From NCBI RefSeq assembly GCF_016937515.1, contig NZ_JAFHKM010000002.1, positions 4,893,001 to 4,957,000 of the forward strand: a DNA stretch of 64,000 bases. The letters run 5' to 3'. The notes below the pieces were generated by a model, which ran no database searches, was not told the origin of the DNA, and worked only from the letters and a program-made list of their open reading frames with translations. Of this stretch, positions 44,412 to 55,074 are shown piece by piece. Position 1 is the first letter of the stretch. Every line of letters starts with the position of its first letter. This DNA is from Cohnella algarum (GTDB lineage Bacteria > Bacillota > Bacilli > Paenibacillales > Paenibacillaceae). A program made the position numbers and the translations under genes.

Positions 44412-45833
44412 TTATTTGCGGGGAGCGACCGTGTGGATCGGGTGTCCGAGCGCGAGCTCGGCCGCATCCATCGTAATTTCCCCGAGGGTCGGGTGCGCGT
44501 GAATCGTCAGCGCGATATCCTCGACCGTGGCGCCCATTTCGATCGCAAGGCCAAGCTCCGCGATGATGTTGGACGCCTCTACGCCGGCGATTTGCGCGCC
44601 GAGCACGAGACCCGTTTCGGCATCGGAAACGATCTTCATGAAGCCGTCCGCGCCGTCGAGGGTTACCGCGCGGCCGTTGCCGCCGAACGGGAACTTGCTC
44701 GTCTTGACGTTCAGGCCTTTTTCTTTCGCTTCTTTTTCCGTGTAGCCGACGCTTGCGCATTCCGGATCGGAGAACGCGACGGCCGGGATGCATTTGTAAT
44801 CGACTTTGGACGGAAGTCCCGCGATCGCTTCGGCGGCCACCTTCGCTTCGTAGGAAGCTTTGTGCGCGAGCGCCGCGCCCGGCACGATATCGCCGATCGC
44901 GTAAATGTGCGGGATGCTCGTGCGGCATTGGTCGTCGACTTCGATCAGGCCGCGGTCGGTCATTTTGATGTTGATCAGGTCAAGACCGAGCTCTCCGTCC
45001 GTGTTCGGACGACGGCCGACCGTTACGAGCAGGTAGTCGGCCGTAACTGACTTCGTCTCTCCGCCCACTTCGTACGTGACGGTAATGTCCTTGTCGGTTT
45101 GCTCGGCGCTCTTGGCAAGCGCTCCATTGACGATTTCGACGTTGTTTTTCTTCAGCTTCTTGACGACCAGCTGGCTCATGTCCTTGTCGAAGCCCGGCAG
45201 AATCGTGTCCGCTCCTTCGAGGATCGTCACTTGCGTGCCGAATTTGGCGTACATTTGGCCGAGCTCGATGCCGATGTAGCCGCCGCCGATGACGACGAGG
45301 CTCTTCGGCAGCTCTTGCAGCGACAGGGCTTCCGTCGAGGACAGGATGCGGCCGCCGAACGGGAACGCCTTCAGCTCGATCGGACGGGAGCCGGTCGCGA
45401 TGATGCAGTTTTTGAAACGGTAGCGCGGCGATTCCTGGTCGTTGAACAGCCGGGCTTCGTTTTCGTTGATGAACATCACTTCGCCGTTGAACATTTGAAC
45501 CTTGTTCGCTTTGAGCAGCATTTCGACGCCGCCCGTCATTTTGTTTACGACGGAGTTTTTATAGTCTTGCACTTTGCCGAAGTCGACCGCGACATGGCTT
45601 GCGGACAGGCCGTACTTGTCGGCGTGCAGCATTTCTTCGTAATGGTGCGCGGAATTGATCAGCGCCTTCGAAGGGATGCAGCCGACGTTCAAGCAAACGC
45701 CGCCCCATTTCGCCTTGTCGGCGATGATGACTTGCTGGCCGAGCTGCGCGGCGCGAATGGCGGCCACGTACCCGCCGGGTCCTGCGCCAATGACGAGAAG
45801 GTCGATATCGATAGAAGCGTCTCCTACTACCAT
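44412..45833 (-). CDS. pdhD: dihydrolipoyl dehydrogenase (E3)
   Basis: A 473-residue flavoprotein that re-oxidises lipoamide with NAD+. FAD-binding [19 protein letters not shown], redox disulfide Cys47/Cys52 ([13 protein letters not shown]), NAD-binding [15 protein letters not shown] and the C-terminal His-Glu pair in AHPTLGE. Starts two bases after the pdhC stop with GGAGG upstream. Last gene of the pdhABCD operon; probably shared with other 2-oxoacid dehydrogenases if no second copy exists. Confidence 0.95.
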   Translation of the reverse strand: MVVGDASIDIDLLVIGAGPGGYVAAIRAAQLGQQVIIADKAKWGGVCLNVGCIPSKALINSAHHYEEMLHADKYGLSASHVAVDFGKVQDYKNSVVNKMTGGVEMLLKANKVQMFNGEVMFINENEARLFNDQESPRYRFKNCIIATGSRPIELKAFPFGGRILSSTEALSLQELPKSLVVIGGGYIGIELGQMYAKFGTQVTILEGADTILPGFDKDMSQLVVKKLKKNNVEIVNGALAKSAEQTDKDITVTYEVGGETKSVTADYLLVTVGRRPNTDGELGLDLINIKMTDRGLIEVDDQCRTSIPHIYAIGDIVPGAALAHKASYEAKVAAEAIAGLPSKVDYKCIPAVAFSDPECASVGYTEKEAKEKGLNVKTSKFPFGGNGRAVTLDGADGFMKIVSDAETGLVLGAQIAGVEASNIIAELGLAIEMGATVEDIALTIHAHPTLGEITMDAAELALGHPIHTVAPRK

Positions 45834-45835
45834 GG

Positions 45836-47146
45836 TTATACCTCCATAACGAGCAGCTCGGGATCGGCGAGCAGCTGCTTGATGTAGTTCAAGAAATTTT
45901 GCGCGGTCGCGCCGTCGATAATCCGATGGTCGAAGCTAAGCGACAAAGCCATGACGGATGCCGGAACGATTTCGCCGTTTTTGATGACGGGCTTTTCGGA
46001 AATGCGCCCGACGCCGAGAATCGCCACTTCCGGGAAGTTGATGACCGGCGTGAAGAACATGCCGCCCGCGGAACCGATGTTCGTAATCGAAATGGTACCG
46101 CCCTTCATCTCGTTCGGAGCGAGCTTTCCTTCGCGTCCGCGCGTAGCCAGATCGCGGATTTCGTTGGCGATCGTCCAGATGTTCTTGCGGTCGGCGTCGA
46201 AGACGACCGGCACGAGCAAGCCGTTGTCCGTGTCGGTGGCGATGCCGATATTGTAGTACTTCTTGTAGACGATCTCGTTCGCGGCCTCGTCGATCATCGC
46301 GTTCAGCGCCGGGAACTCGCGGCAAGCGGCAACGAGCGCCTTGACGATGAACGGCAGATACGTCAGCTTGACGCCTTTCTTCTCGGCGACCGGCTTGGAA
46401 CGGCTGCGCAGCGCGACGAGCGCCGAAACGTCCACTTCGTCCATGAGCGTGACGTGCGGAGCGGTATAAACGGATTTGACCATGGCGTTGGCGATCGCTT
46501 TGCGAATGCCCTTGAACGGAACGCGCTCCTCGACGCCCGGGCCTGCCTGCACGGCGGCTTTCGCTGCCGGAGCGGAAGCCGGAGCTGCCGCCTCCGCGCC
46601 TTGCGCCGCGGCCGGAGCCGCGCCGGTAAAGCCGAGCACGTCCTCGCGGGTGATGCGGCCGTTTTTGCCGGTGCCGTTCACTTCGGCGATGTTGACGCCC
46701 TTCTCGCGGGCGAGCTTGCGCACGCTTGGCGTCGCCAGCACGAGCTTGTTCGGCTCGGCGGCGGGCGCTTGCGCGGCAGCCGCGGCCGGAGCGGCGGGTT
46801 CGGCTGCGGGAGCCTGAGCAGGCTGCCCTTGCGTGTCGGCGCCGCCCGTCGAGGCGTTGCCGCCGATGTGGTCGTCCGGAGCGGAAGCTTCCTCCGGCAG
46901 ATCGCCTTCGGCTTCGATGACGGCGACGACTTCGCCGACGTGCATCACTTGCCCGTCTTTGGCGAGCACTTCAAGCACCTTGCCGTTGACCGGACAGGGA
47001 ACCTCCACGATCGCCTTGTCGTTTTGGACTTCCATAATGATATCTTCATCCGTTACCGTCTGGCCGGGGGAGATGAGCATTTTGACGATTTCGCCTTCAT
47101 GCAGCCCTTCGCCGAGCTCCGGGAACTTGTATTCGAATCTTGCCAC
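45836..47146 (-). CDS. pdhC: pyruvate dehydrogenase E2 (dihydrolipoamide acetyltransferase)
   Basis: A 436-residue E2 with one lipoyl domain (lipoyl-lysine K44 in QNDKAIVEV), an Ala/Pro/Glu-rich linker, a peripheral-subunit-binding domain ([34 protein letters not shown]) and the acetyltransferase core ending in [10 protein letters not shown] (catalytic His). Forms the 60-subunit core of the complex. The start is a GTG after AGGAGG; the gap from pdhB is 21 bases. Confidence 0.95.
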   Translation of the reverse strand: MARFEYKFPELGEGLHEGEIVKMLISPGQTVTDEDIIMEVQNDKAIVEVPCPVNGKVLEVLAKDGQVMHVGEVVAVIEAEGDLPEEASAPDDHIGGNASTGGADTQGQPAQAPAAEPAAPAAAAAQAPAAEPNKLVLATPSVRKLAREKGVNIAEVNGTGKNGRITREDVLGFTGAAPAAAQGAEAAAPASAPAAKAAVQAGPGVEERVPFKGIRKAIANAMVKSVYTAPHVTLMDEVDVSALVALRSRSKPVAEKKGVKLTYLPFIVKALVAACREFPALNAMIDEAANEIVYKKYYNIGIATDTDNGLLVPVVFDADRKNIWTIANEIRDLATRGREGKLAPNEMKGGTISITNIGSAGGMFFTPVINFPEVAILGVGRISEKPVIKNGEIVPASVMALSLSFDHRIIDGATAQNFLNYIKQLLADPELLVMEV

Positions 47147-47167
47147 GAAGCAAAACCTCCTGTCCGA

Positions 47168-48145
47168 TTAGAACTGCAGCACTTGATTGACGGTCTTGAC
47201 GATGCGGGCCGGGTTCGGCAGCCAAACGTCCTCGATTTGCGCGAACGGATACACCGTGTCCGGAGGCGCGCACCGAAGCACGGGCGCTTCCAGGTGCAGA
47301 ATCGCGTTTTCGTTGATTTGGGCGATGATCTCGGCGGCCGCGCCGGCCGACTTTTGCGCTTCTTGCACGACGATCGCGCGGTTCGTCTTTTTGATCGATT
47401 CGACGATCGTTTCGATATCGAGCGGCATGAGCGTCCGCAGGTCGATCACTTCCGCCTGCACGCCGTTTTTCTCCAGTTCTGCCGCTGCTTTGAGAGCGGT
47501 ATGGACCATCAGGCCGTACGCGATGATCGTGACATCCTTGCCTTCGCGGACGACTTTCGCCTTTCCGATCGGCACGGTGTACTCGCCTTCCGGCACTTCG
47601 TCGCGGAACGCGCGGTACAAGTTCAGGTGCTCCATGAAAAAGACCGGATCGTTTTCCCGGATGGCGGAGATCAGCAGGCCTTTCGCGTCGTACGGGTTGG
47701 AAGGAACGATAGTCTTGATGCCCGGCGTTTGCATGGCGAGCCCTTCAAGCGCGTCGGTATGCAGCTCCGCCGCCTTGACGCCGCCGCCGAACGGCGTGCG
47801 GAACACGATCGGCGCGTTGTAGCGTCCGCCGGAGCGATAGCGCAGACGGGCCGCTTGGACGAACATTTGATCCAATGCTTCAAAAATAAAGCCGACGAAT
47901 TGGATTTCCGCGATCGGGCGGAAACCTTGAACGGAAAGACCGACCGCAAGACCGCCGATGGCGGATTCCGCGAGCGGCGTGTCGAACACGCGATTTTCGC
48001 CGAATTCGGCTTGCAGGCCTTCCGTGGCGCGGAACACGCCGCCGACATGGCCGACGTCCTCGCCGAAAATGACGACGTTCGGGTCGCGCTTCAGCTCGAC
48101 CCGCATCGCGTCTTTAATCGCTTCAATCATAGTCATTTGAGCCAT
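47168..48145 (-). CDS. pdhB: pyruvate dehydrogenase E1 beta subunit
   Basis: A 325-residue E1 beta. It has the thiamine-diphosphate-domain residues typical of the subunit: [41 protein letters not shown], the activating Glu in this region, [17 protein letters not shown] and [16 protein letters not shown]. Works as an alpha2-beta2 heterotetramer with PdhA, decarboxylating pyruvate. GGGAGAG lies seven bases before the ATG; 29 bases follow pdhA. Confidence 0.95.
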   Translation of the reverse strand: MAQMTMIEAIKDAMRVELKRDPNVVIFGEDVGHVGGVFRATEGLQAEFGENRVFDTPLAESAIGGLAVGLSVQGFRPIAEIQFVGFIFEALDQMFVQAARLRYRSGGRYNAPIVFRTPFGGGVKAAELHTDALEGLAMQTPGIKTIVPSNPYDAKGLLISAIRENDPVFFMEHLNLYRAFRDEVPEGEYTVPIGKAKVVREGKDVTIIAYGLMVHTALKAAAELEKNGVQAEVIDLRTLMPLDIETIVESIKKTNRAIVVQEAQKSAGAAAEIIAQINENAILHLEAPVLRCAPPDTVYPFAQIEDVWLPNPARIVKTVNQVLQF

Positions 48146-48174
48146 GTTGCTAACTCTCCCATCTTAGTCACGAT

Positions 48175-49284
<1,110 letters not shown>

Positions 49285-49329
49285 TCACCTCGTCTTGAAT
49301 TGTGGAAGAGGGCTTTCTGTTATAGAATT

Positions 49330-49358
49330 ATTATAGCTCTGTTAGAGTCGATGGTCAA
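49330..49358 (-). promoter_or_regulatory. pdh operon promoter
   Basis: On the minus strand TTGACC (49353-49358), a 17-base spacer and a consensus TATAAT (49330-49335). Expected to be a strong vegetative promoter. Confidence 0.8.
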
Positions 49359-49789
49359 AGAAAAAAAGCCGTTTTTCCCCGATTTTACTTGTTTTTTATT
49401 CGTTTCATGTTTGTAGTACAGTTTGTTTTCATTACTATAACAAAATGATACAAACAAGCTTTAACCGTTGTGCTTACAGGAATAATCGACGGTTGCGAAA
49501 CGGCGGGAACGAAAAACCGCGATGACGAATTTTCATGAATCGCGAACGGTTCGTCCGGCAAGTAAAATCGACTTCGCCGTTCCTTCGGACGGAGAATGTC
49601 GTTTTATCGGAAAAAATTCAGACAAGGACAGGTACATCTCCTTTCTGAATCGCAAAAAAACCGGCGGCGCCGCCAACGCGCAAAAAAGGACGCTCCTCCC
49701 TATGGTGTTCCCATACGCCGTGACGGCCATACTCGCGCGAGCGGCGTCCGATCCCGGAGCTGCCTATTATGGAAAGGAAGGTTGCAGCA
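49359..49789. other. non-coding stretch between pdhA and the esterase
   Basis: About 430 bases without a convincing gene. The first part is AT-rich; an open frame on the plus strand from 49522 lacks a ribosome binding site and runs into the esterase out of frame. A 12-bp perfect palindrome GGCGGCGCCGCC (49663-49674) is seen. Confidence 0.5.
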
Positions 49790-50536
49790 ATGAACGACTC
49801 CCATTTATTCAAGCGAACGATCGTCAGACACGAAGTGCCCAGCCGGATTTTGCCCGAAGGAAGCCGGGATATCCGCATCTATTTGCCGCCGGGCTACCAG
49901 GAGCTGCTCAGCTACCCCGTCGTCTACTGCCAGGACGGTCAGGATTTCTTTCAATTCGGCCGAATCGCGACAATCGCGCAAAAGCTGATCCTGGACGACG
50001 GCTGGGAGCCGTTCGTCGTCGTCGGCGTGGATGTCGACAAAAAAATCCGCACCTCCGAATATATGGCGGGAGGCGAGCGCAACGACGCGTACGTCCGCTT
50101 TTTCGCCGAAGAAATGCTCCCCTTTGTCGAAAGCAACGTATCCGTGCGAAGGACGCCGGACGAGCGCGTGCTTGCCGGAGATTCGCTGGGCGGTGCCGTC
50201 AGCTTGTCGCTTGCGCTGCGTTACCCTCAATTGTTCGCCCGGGTCCTTTCGTTTTCCGGCGCTTATTATGCGGGATCCGTCGCGGAAATCGTCAATAACG
50301 ACAAGCTGGACGGCCTCGCCGTCTGGATGACGGTGGGCTTGCAGGAAACCGCGTTCGAATCCGACACGGGAACGTTCGATTTCGTCGCGCTGAATCGCGA
50401 AGCGAGCCGGCTGTTGCGGGACAGGGGCGCCTACGTCGATTACCGCGAGAAAGACGGCGAGCACAAATGGGGATTTTGGCAGGCGGAGCTGCCGGAAGCG
50501 CTGGCCGCTTTCGTCGGGCCGAACGCGCATATGTAG
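49790..50536 (+). CDS. alpha/beta-hydrolase esterase (esterase D / Fes family)
   Basis: A 248-residue putative esterase. The nucleophile elbow is GDSLGG; the fold's other markers are ILPEGSRDIRIYLPPGYQE, YPVVYCQDGQDFF and a C-terminal GEHKWGFW with the likely catalytic His. Similar to the family that includes enterochelin esterase and YbbA-type proteins; no siderophore genes are nearby. The start is the ATG at 49790, eight bases after AAGGAAGG; the ATG at 49769 lies before it. Confidence 0.85.
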   Translation: MNDSHLFKRTIVRHEVPSRILPEGSRDIRIYLPPGYQELLSYPVVYCQDGQDFFQFGRIATIAQKLILDDGWEPFVVVGVDVDKKIRTSEYMAGGERNDAYVRFFAEEMLPFVESNVSVRRTPDERVLAGDSLGGAVSLSLALRYPQLFARVLSFSGAYYAGSVAEIVNNDKLDGLAVWMTVGLQETAFESDTGTFDFVALNREASRLLRDRGAYVDYREKDGEHKWGFWQAELPEALAAFVGPNAHM

Positions 50537-50656
50537 GCTTTTTGCTGCCATTTTGTGGTTAATCAACAGGCCTGGATTTCATCCAACCAATCGCCGCTTT
50601 ACGAAAACGAAACACCGGAAACTAACCGATGGATCATACTTTCCCGGCTGCACACG

Positions 50657-50703
50657 AAAAAAACCGCCCTCCGCGCCGGCTATCCTGGCGCAAAGGGCGG
50701 TTT
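50657..50703 (-). terminator. terminator of the phosphatase operon
   Basis: Minus-strand stem AAACCGCCC / GGGCGGTTT with an inner GCGCC / GGCGC pair, then seven T residues. It lies about 110 bases past the phosphatase stop. Confidence 0.8.
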
Positions 50704-50737
50704 CCCTCCGGTCGGCCGGACCGTCTTCCTGCAACGT

Positions 50738-50814
50738 CCGGCGCATGGAGCCGCGCGAATCCTTACTCCTCATGAGGCGACCTTTGACCCCGGCGCATCG
50801 AGCCGCGCGAATCC
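50738..50814. repeat. 25-bp direct repeat, one mismatch
   Basis: CCGGCGCATGGAGCCGCGCG (plus AATCC) at 50738-50762 recurs at 50790-50814 with one base changed. The second copy abuts the phosphatase stop codon, so the first may be a local duplication. Confidence 0.75.
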
Positions 50815-51294
50815 CTATCCGTCCGCGAGCCGGTCTTTGACCCGCTCCAGCAGCCGCTCGCATCCGGCATCCACCATTTCGTATACCTCTTCGAAATTGC
50901 CGGTATAGTACGGATCGGGCACATCCGTTCCCCCCCGCTCCGGGAGCAGGGACATAAAGCGGATCACCTTGGCCGAAGCCGATCCCCCGACGATTTGCCG
51001 AATGTTCCTCTCATTGCTGGCGTCCATGGCGACGATCAAATCCCATTGACCGCCGTCTTCCGGCGCCAGCTGCCTGGCCCGCATGCCGTCGTATCCGATG
51101 CCGTGCCGGTCAAGCAGCCTTCTCGTTCCTTCGTGGGGAGGCTTTCCTACGTGCCAGTCCCCCGTCCCGGCCGAATCGATCTCGATGCGATCGTCCAGCC
51201 CCGCGGCCGCGACCCGGCTGCGAAACACCGCTTCCGCCATCGGCGAGCGGCAGATGTTGCCCAAGCAAACGAATAAAACGCGATATTTTTTCAT
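50815..51294 (-). CDS. low-molecular-weight protein-tyrosine phosphatase
   Basis: A 159-residue LMW-PTP. The P-loop is VCLGNICRSPMAEAVF (Cys10, Arg16) and the general acid is in DVPDPYYTGNFEEVYEMV. Relatives (YfkJ, YwlE) act on protein phospho-tyrosine or -arginine. Its start overlaps the stop of the upstream membrane-protein gene by four bases, so the two are translationally coupled. Confidence 0.92.
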   Translation of the reverse strand: MKKYRVLFVCLGNICRSPMAEAVFRSRVAAAGLDDRIEIDSAGTGDWHVGKPPHEGTRRLLDRHGIGYDGMRARQLAPEDGGQWDLIVAMDASNERNIRQIVGGSASAKVIRFMSLLPERGGTDVPDPYYTGNFEEVYEMVDAGCERLLERVKDRLADG

Positions 51295-51929
51295 GCTTCA
51301 TATCCTTTCGAATAGCCGTGAACGTCCCGAATGCTACGTCTCGGCAGCTTCCAGCGGTACTGCACGGACAGCATCCTGAGCAGCACGACCGCGAAAAAAA
51401 GCGCGAGCAATTCCCACGTGCCGCCAAGCTTCCCTACCTCGATGGCAAAGCCGGCCGCCAGCGCCCAAACCGCGTAAATCTCGTCGCGCAAAACGAGCGG
51501 CTTCCTCCCCGCCATCAAGTCGCGAAGCATGCCGCCCCCGATGCCCGTCAGCATCGCCGCGACCATGACCGCGCTAAGCGGCAAATTCGCATTTTCGGCA
51601 TAAAGCGCTCCCTGGATGGCAAAAGCGGCCAACCCGATCGCATCGAACAGAGCCTCGCTTTTGCGCCACCGCCGAATCCAGATTTCGGGAAGCATGAACG
51701 CGACGAGAATGGCGATCGCGGCCGTCCACAAAAACAACCCCTGGCTCCACAGTGTCGTGACCGGAATGCCGATAAGCAAATTGCGTATGACCCCGCCGCC
51801 GAACGCCGTCACGAGCCCGAGCACGAACACGCCGAGAATGTCGTACTCCTCCTCCATGGCGACGATCGCTCCGCTGACCGCAAAGGCGATCGTTCCGATG
51901 AAACTGAACAAAAAGAACATGTCTTCCAA
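51291..51929 (-). CDS. UPF0126/TRIC-type membrane protein (YicG-like)
   Basis: A 212-residue membrane protein with about seven hydrophobic segments in a tandem-repeat arrangement: FSFIGTIAFAVSGAIVAMEEEYDILGVFVLGLVTAFGGGVIRNLLIG and the second half FDAIGLAAFAIQGALYAE with GIGGGMLRDLMAG. The duplicated GGG-x-x-R-D/N motif defines the UPF0126 family, related to trimeric intracellular cation channels; YicG in E. coli has been linked to glycine transport. The TTG ending at 51929 has GGAGGG nine bases upstream; the ATG ending at 51920 is the alternative. Confidence 0.85.
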   Translation of the reverse strand: MEDMFFLFSFIGTIAFAVSGAIVAMEEEYDILGVFVLGLVTAFGGGVIRNLLIGIPVTTLWSQGLFLWTAAIAILVAFMLPEIWIRRWRKSEALFDAIGLAAFAIQGALYAENANLPLSAVMVAAMLTGIGGGMLRDLMAGRKPLVLRDEIYAVWALAAGFAIEVGKLGGTWELLALFFAVVLLRMLSVQYRWKLPRRSIRDVHGYSKGYEA

Positions 51930-52218
51930 GCGACGTTTCCCTCCGAGACATCCTCCAGCCGGATGCATAGTGAACGCTAAACGCACAATCCAAAGTCATA
52001 AATTGTCATTTCCAACCAAATACCCGTCGAAAAAACAAACATTCGAGCTAAAAAGGCGTGAAAATTATCGGATTTTCACAATCTCGACCTCTAGTATTGT
52101 ACCTTTAACTCTCCGCTCCGGCAATGACGGATTTTGGTTAGCGATCGAAGGGAAGACGCGCTATACTGAAGGATGAACGGCAGCAACATCGATAACGGCA
52201 GGAGAGGACTGCGGCTTC

Positions 52219-52884
52219 ATGACGAAACAAACGTTTGCCCGCGCGCTTATTTTCACGGGCGGCGCGCTTGACGATTCGGCGATTTCCGTCATCCGTCCGA
52301 ACGATTACTTGGTCGGCGCGGATCGCGGGGCGCTTTTTTTGGCGAAACGGGGGTATCCGCCCCATCTGGCGTTAGGCGACTTCGATTCGGTCGGCGCCGA
52401 GGAGCTGGAGCTGATCCGCGACGCAGCCGGGGAGACGCGCGAATTCGACGCCATCGACAAAGACTGGACCGATACGGAACTGGCGTTGCGCGAGACGATC
52501 AAAAGAGGCTTCCGCGACGTCGTCATTATCGGGGGGCTCGGCACCCGGTTCGATCACAGCCTGGCCAACGTTCATTTGTTGAATACGGCCGCGGCTTGCG
52601 GCTGCAATGCGAAATTGACCGACGCGAACAACGAAATTCGCTTGCTGGAAGCCGAGACAGGCGGCGTCGAACGGCTCGAAGCGGACGATCGCTACCCTTA
52701 TGTATCGCTGCTGCCGCTGACGCCTGTCGTAACCGGCATCACCCTCGACGGCTTCGCCTATCCGCTGGACAACGCTACGCTTGCGATCGGGATGTCGCTT
52801 GGCATCAGCAACAAGCTGGCCGAGGACAACGGCACGATCCGGATCGCAAGCGGCAAGCTGCTTATAATCCGCAGCCGGGACTAG
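52219..52884 (+). CDS. thiN: thiamine diphosphokinase
   Basis: A 221-residue thiamine pyrophosphokinase, transferring pyrophosphate from ATP to thiamine. Motifs: RALIFTGGALDD, NDYLVGADRGALFLAKRGYPPHLALGDFDSVG (catalytic Asp region), DKDWTDTELALRETIKRG, GGLGTRFDHSLANVHLL and the C-terminal strand with GITLDGFAYPLDNATLAIGMSLGISNKL. No riboswitch is visible in the upstream 290 bases. The last four bases overlap the convergent MBL gene. Confidence 0.92.
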   Translation: MTKQTFARALIFTGGALDDSAISVIRPNDYLVGADRGALFLAKRGYPPHLALGDFDSVGAEELELIRDAAGETREFDAIDKDWTDTELALRETIKRGFRDVVIIGGLGTRFDHSLANVHLLNTAAACGCNAKLTDANNEIRLLEAETGGVERLEADDRYPYVSLLPLTPVVTGITLDGFAYPLDNATLAIGMSLGISNKLAEDNGTIRIASGKLLIIRSRD

Positions 52885-53657
52885 CCGACCCGAACGGCCA
52901 AGCCCGCGAGGGCGAGCCGGACGTTAGCGGGCAGCCCGTAGTCCCGGCGGACATCGATATCGTGCGACAAATGGGTAAAGATCGCTTGCGCGGCCCCTAC
53001 TTCCCGCACCAGATCCAACCCTTCCTTCACATCGTAAAGCGAACGGGTTTCCGCGGGAAACGGCTCCTCGTAAAAGCTGGTGCCCAAGACGAGCAAGGAC
53101 AGACCGCGCAGCGGCTCCTTCTCGGCTGGCGAAAGATCGAACGAATCGGAGCAATACGCCCAGGCATAGCCGGTCTCGCGTTGATCGAACCGGTAGGCGT
53201 AGGCGAAGCCGTTTTTCCCGTGATTCACTTTCCACGGCGTGATGCGCCAGCTTCCGTACGTCATCCCCCCGTCGTTCGCGATCATGTCGAGCCGCCCCCC
53301 GAGCCACGGAAATCGCCGGACGATTTCATCCAGCACTTCGGCGGGCGCAAACAGCTTCGCCGTCTCTTCCCGCCACCGGCACATGTCGGACCAATCGACA
53401 AGACCGCCGATATGGTCGAAATGCGCATGCGTGATCAATCCCTGCGTAACCCGGCGAACGCCGAGCCGCTCCATTTGGGCGCGGAAATCGGGACCGCAAT
53501 CGAGCAAAAGAGGCGACTCGCCTTCGCATTCCAACCAGACGGCGGAACGAAAGCGAACGTTGTCCCCGGTTGTCCGGGCTTCGCCGCATACGTCGCAATC
53601 GCAATAGACGCGCGGCGTGCCCATCGAATCGCCGTTGCCCAAAAACGTAATGTTCAT
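52881..53657 (-). CDS. MBL-fold metallo-hydrolase, PhnP-like
   Basis: A 258-residue metallo-beta-lactamase-fold hydrolase. Zinc motif THAHFDHIGGL, further ligands in LLDCGPDFR, AYCSDS and IFTHLSHDID. An N-terminal cysteine cluster (YCDCDVC) matches the extra structural zinc of PhnP, a phosphodiesterase of the C-P lyase pathway. There are no phn genes nearby, so the substrate may be another cyclic phosphodiester. Confidence 0.85.
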   Translation of the reverse strand: MNITFLGNGDSMGTPRVYCDCDVCGEARTTGDNVRFRSAVWLECEGESPLLLDCGPDFRAQMERLGVRRVTQGLITHAHFDHIGGLVDWSDMCRWREETAKLFAPAEVLDEIVRRFPWLGGRLDMIANDGGMTYGSWRITPWKVNHGKNGFAYAYRFDQRETGYAWAYCSDSFDLSPAEKEPLRGLSLLVLGTSFYEEPFPAETRSLYDVKEGLDLVREVGAAQAIFTHLSHDIDVRRDYGLPANVRLALAGLAVRVG

Positions 53658-53669
53658 CCGCTTCTTCTC

Positions 53670-54350
53670 CTAAATCGGCAGCAGCCGGACGTGTTCCGTC
53701 CGCTCGAGCGAAGCGACCATATCCGTCCATTCCCGAGGCTTGTTCGGCAGCGCCGAATAGTACCAGCGAAGAAATCCGGCGACAAGCGATGACGGAACCG
53801 ACTCCGCGGAATCGTCGGCCGGCCGGAAGCAGAAATCGAGCCCGCGAACCGCTTTGCCTTCGTGATCCCAGGACGGGTGCACGTAGTCGAAATCCAGCTT
53901 GCGGAAGCCGATATGCGACAGCACCTCGCGCCGCACCGCCGGATGCATCGGCTGCACGCCTCCGAACGCAAGCTTCGCGGTCTCCGCTTCCGACGGGTTG
54001 TAAATTTCCGCGAACGTGCCGAGAGACTGCGTCCCGGATTCCCGCTGCAGCCGCGCCAGATCCTTCTCCCGCTCCGTGAGCAAAAACCGGCCGATGCCAT
54101 GGCCGGAACGCCCGATAATCGTAAAATCGACCATCGCCACGCGAAATTCCGGCCGGTAGCGGTATTCCGTCGCGCCGACGACCTCGCCGTCCAGCAGCGC
54201 GGCATAAACGTGAATCGAAGGATCCTGCAGCGGCTCTTTCCACAGCTCGAACGCCAGCACTTCCTCCGGGGGAAACACGTTGCCCATCAATTCGTGCATT
54301 TTGGCGAAAACCGGGTCTTCCGCCGATGTAATCCGATAGTAGGTAAGCAT
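53670..54350 (-). CDS. GNAT-family acetyltransferase
   Basis: A 226-residue GNAT-like protein: MLTYYRITSAEDPVFAKMHELMGNVFPPEEV, a central YRYRPEFRVAMVDFTIIGRSGHGIGRFLLTEREKDL acetyl-CoA loop and a longer-than-usual C-terminal half (AEIYNPSEAETAKLAF, GFRKLDFDYVHPSW). Substrate not recognised. Twelve bases separate its stop from the MBL gene, and 18 separate it from the GNAT gene upstream; the four minus-strand genes from 52881 to 55932 look like one transcript. Confidence 0.75.
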   Translation of the reverse strand: MLTYYRITSAEDPVFAKMHELMGNVFPPEEVLAFELWKEPLQDPSIHVYAALLDGEVVGATEYRYRPEFRVAMVDFTIIGRSGHGIGRFLLTEREKDLARLQRESGTQSLGTFAEIYNPSEAETAKLAFGGVQPMHPAVRREVLSHIGFRKLDFDYVHPSWDHEGKAVRGLDFCFRPADDSAESVPSSLVAGFLRWYYSALPNKPREWTDMVASLERTEHVRLLPI

Positions 54351-54368
54351 AGCGTTTTCATCCCTTCT

Positions 54369-55031
54369 TCATTCGTTCCAAAATGGGTTGCGCCATTCCA
54401 TAAGCGCCGCGCAATTGGCCGAATCCTCATCTTCCAGGTATTCATGCGCGACTCCGACGGGCACTCGACCGCAGCGCAGCAAAAAGGTCAGCACCGGATC
54501 CTTCAGGCGGCCCTGCGCGACCTGCTCCACGTACTGCTCCGGGGTCCATCGGTCCGCTACCGCGCGATACCCGGGCATGCGGCCGCCGCCCAGCAGCCTC
54601 CGGCATCCGAGAAACACGACCGTTTCATACATCGACTGCATGAGCCATTTGCCGAGCCCGAACTTGCGGTAAGCGGGGGCAACGCAAATATCGACGATGT
54701 AAAGCGTGTCGCCGTCCGGTTCGTGGTTGCGAATGTAGCCCTCGTCCGTGACGCTCGCCCAATCGTGGCGTTCTTCGTCCCGCAGCGTGCGCCTGAGCGC
54801 CGTCATCGACCCGACGATCCTTCCATCCATCTCCACGCACAATGCGCCTTCGGGAAACCGCGAGACGTGCTCGCTCAGCTGTTCCTCGTTCCACCATAAA
54901 TCCGCCGGAAAAGGAGGCGGAAAGCTGGCCGCCTGCACTTCGATCAACGCGTGAAAATCCGGTTTCGCATAATTGCGGATGAGCGCGGGCTTCATCGTTT
55001 CGCCGTCGGTCGCGATCCATTTTTTCCGCAT
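54369..55031 (-). CDS. GNAT-family acetyltransferase
   Basis: A 220-residue GNAT enzyme: IRNYAKPDFHALIEVQAASFPPPFP, then DTLYIVDICVAPAYRKFGLGKWLMQSMYETVVFLGCRRLLGGGRMPGYRAVA. The acetyl-CoA loop is RKFGLGK. The ATG ending at 55031 has AAGGGG nine bases upstream. It follows a carbon-nitrogen hydrolase by 43 bases. In B. subtilis YhcX a GNAT and a carbon-nitrogen hydrolase domain are fused, so the two proteins here may work together. Confidence 0.83.
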   Translation of the reverse strand: MRKKWIATDGETMKPALIRNYAKPDFHALIEVQAASFPPPFPADLWWNEEQLSEHVSRFPEGALCVEMDGRIVGSMTALRRTLRDEERHDWASVTDEGYIRNHEPDGDTLYIVDICVAPAYRKFGLGKWLMQSMYETVVFLGCRRLLGGGRMPGYRAVADRWTPEQYVEQVAQGRLKDPVLTFLLRCGRVPVGVAHEYLEDEDSANCAALMEWRNPFWNE

Positions 55032-55074
55032 GGAAATCAACCCCTTTCCGTTGAAAAACGCGGCGCCCGACCGG

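Noticed and set aside
49522..50298. Plus-strand frame of 258 codons starting in the pdhA-esterase intergenic region
   Set aside because: No ribosome binding site; its second half is out of frame with the clear esterase gene it overlaps.
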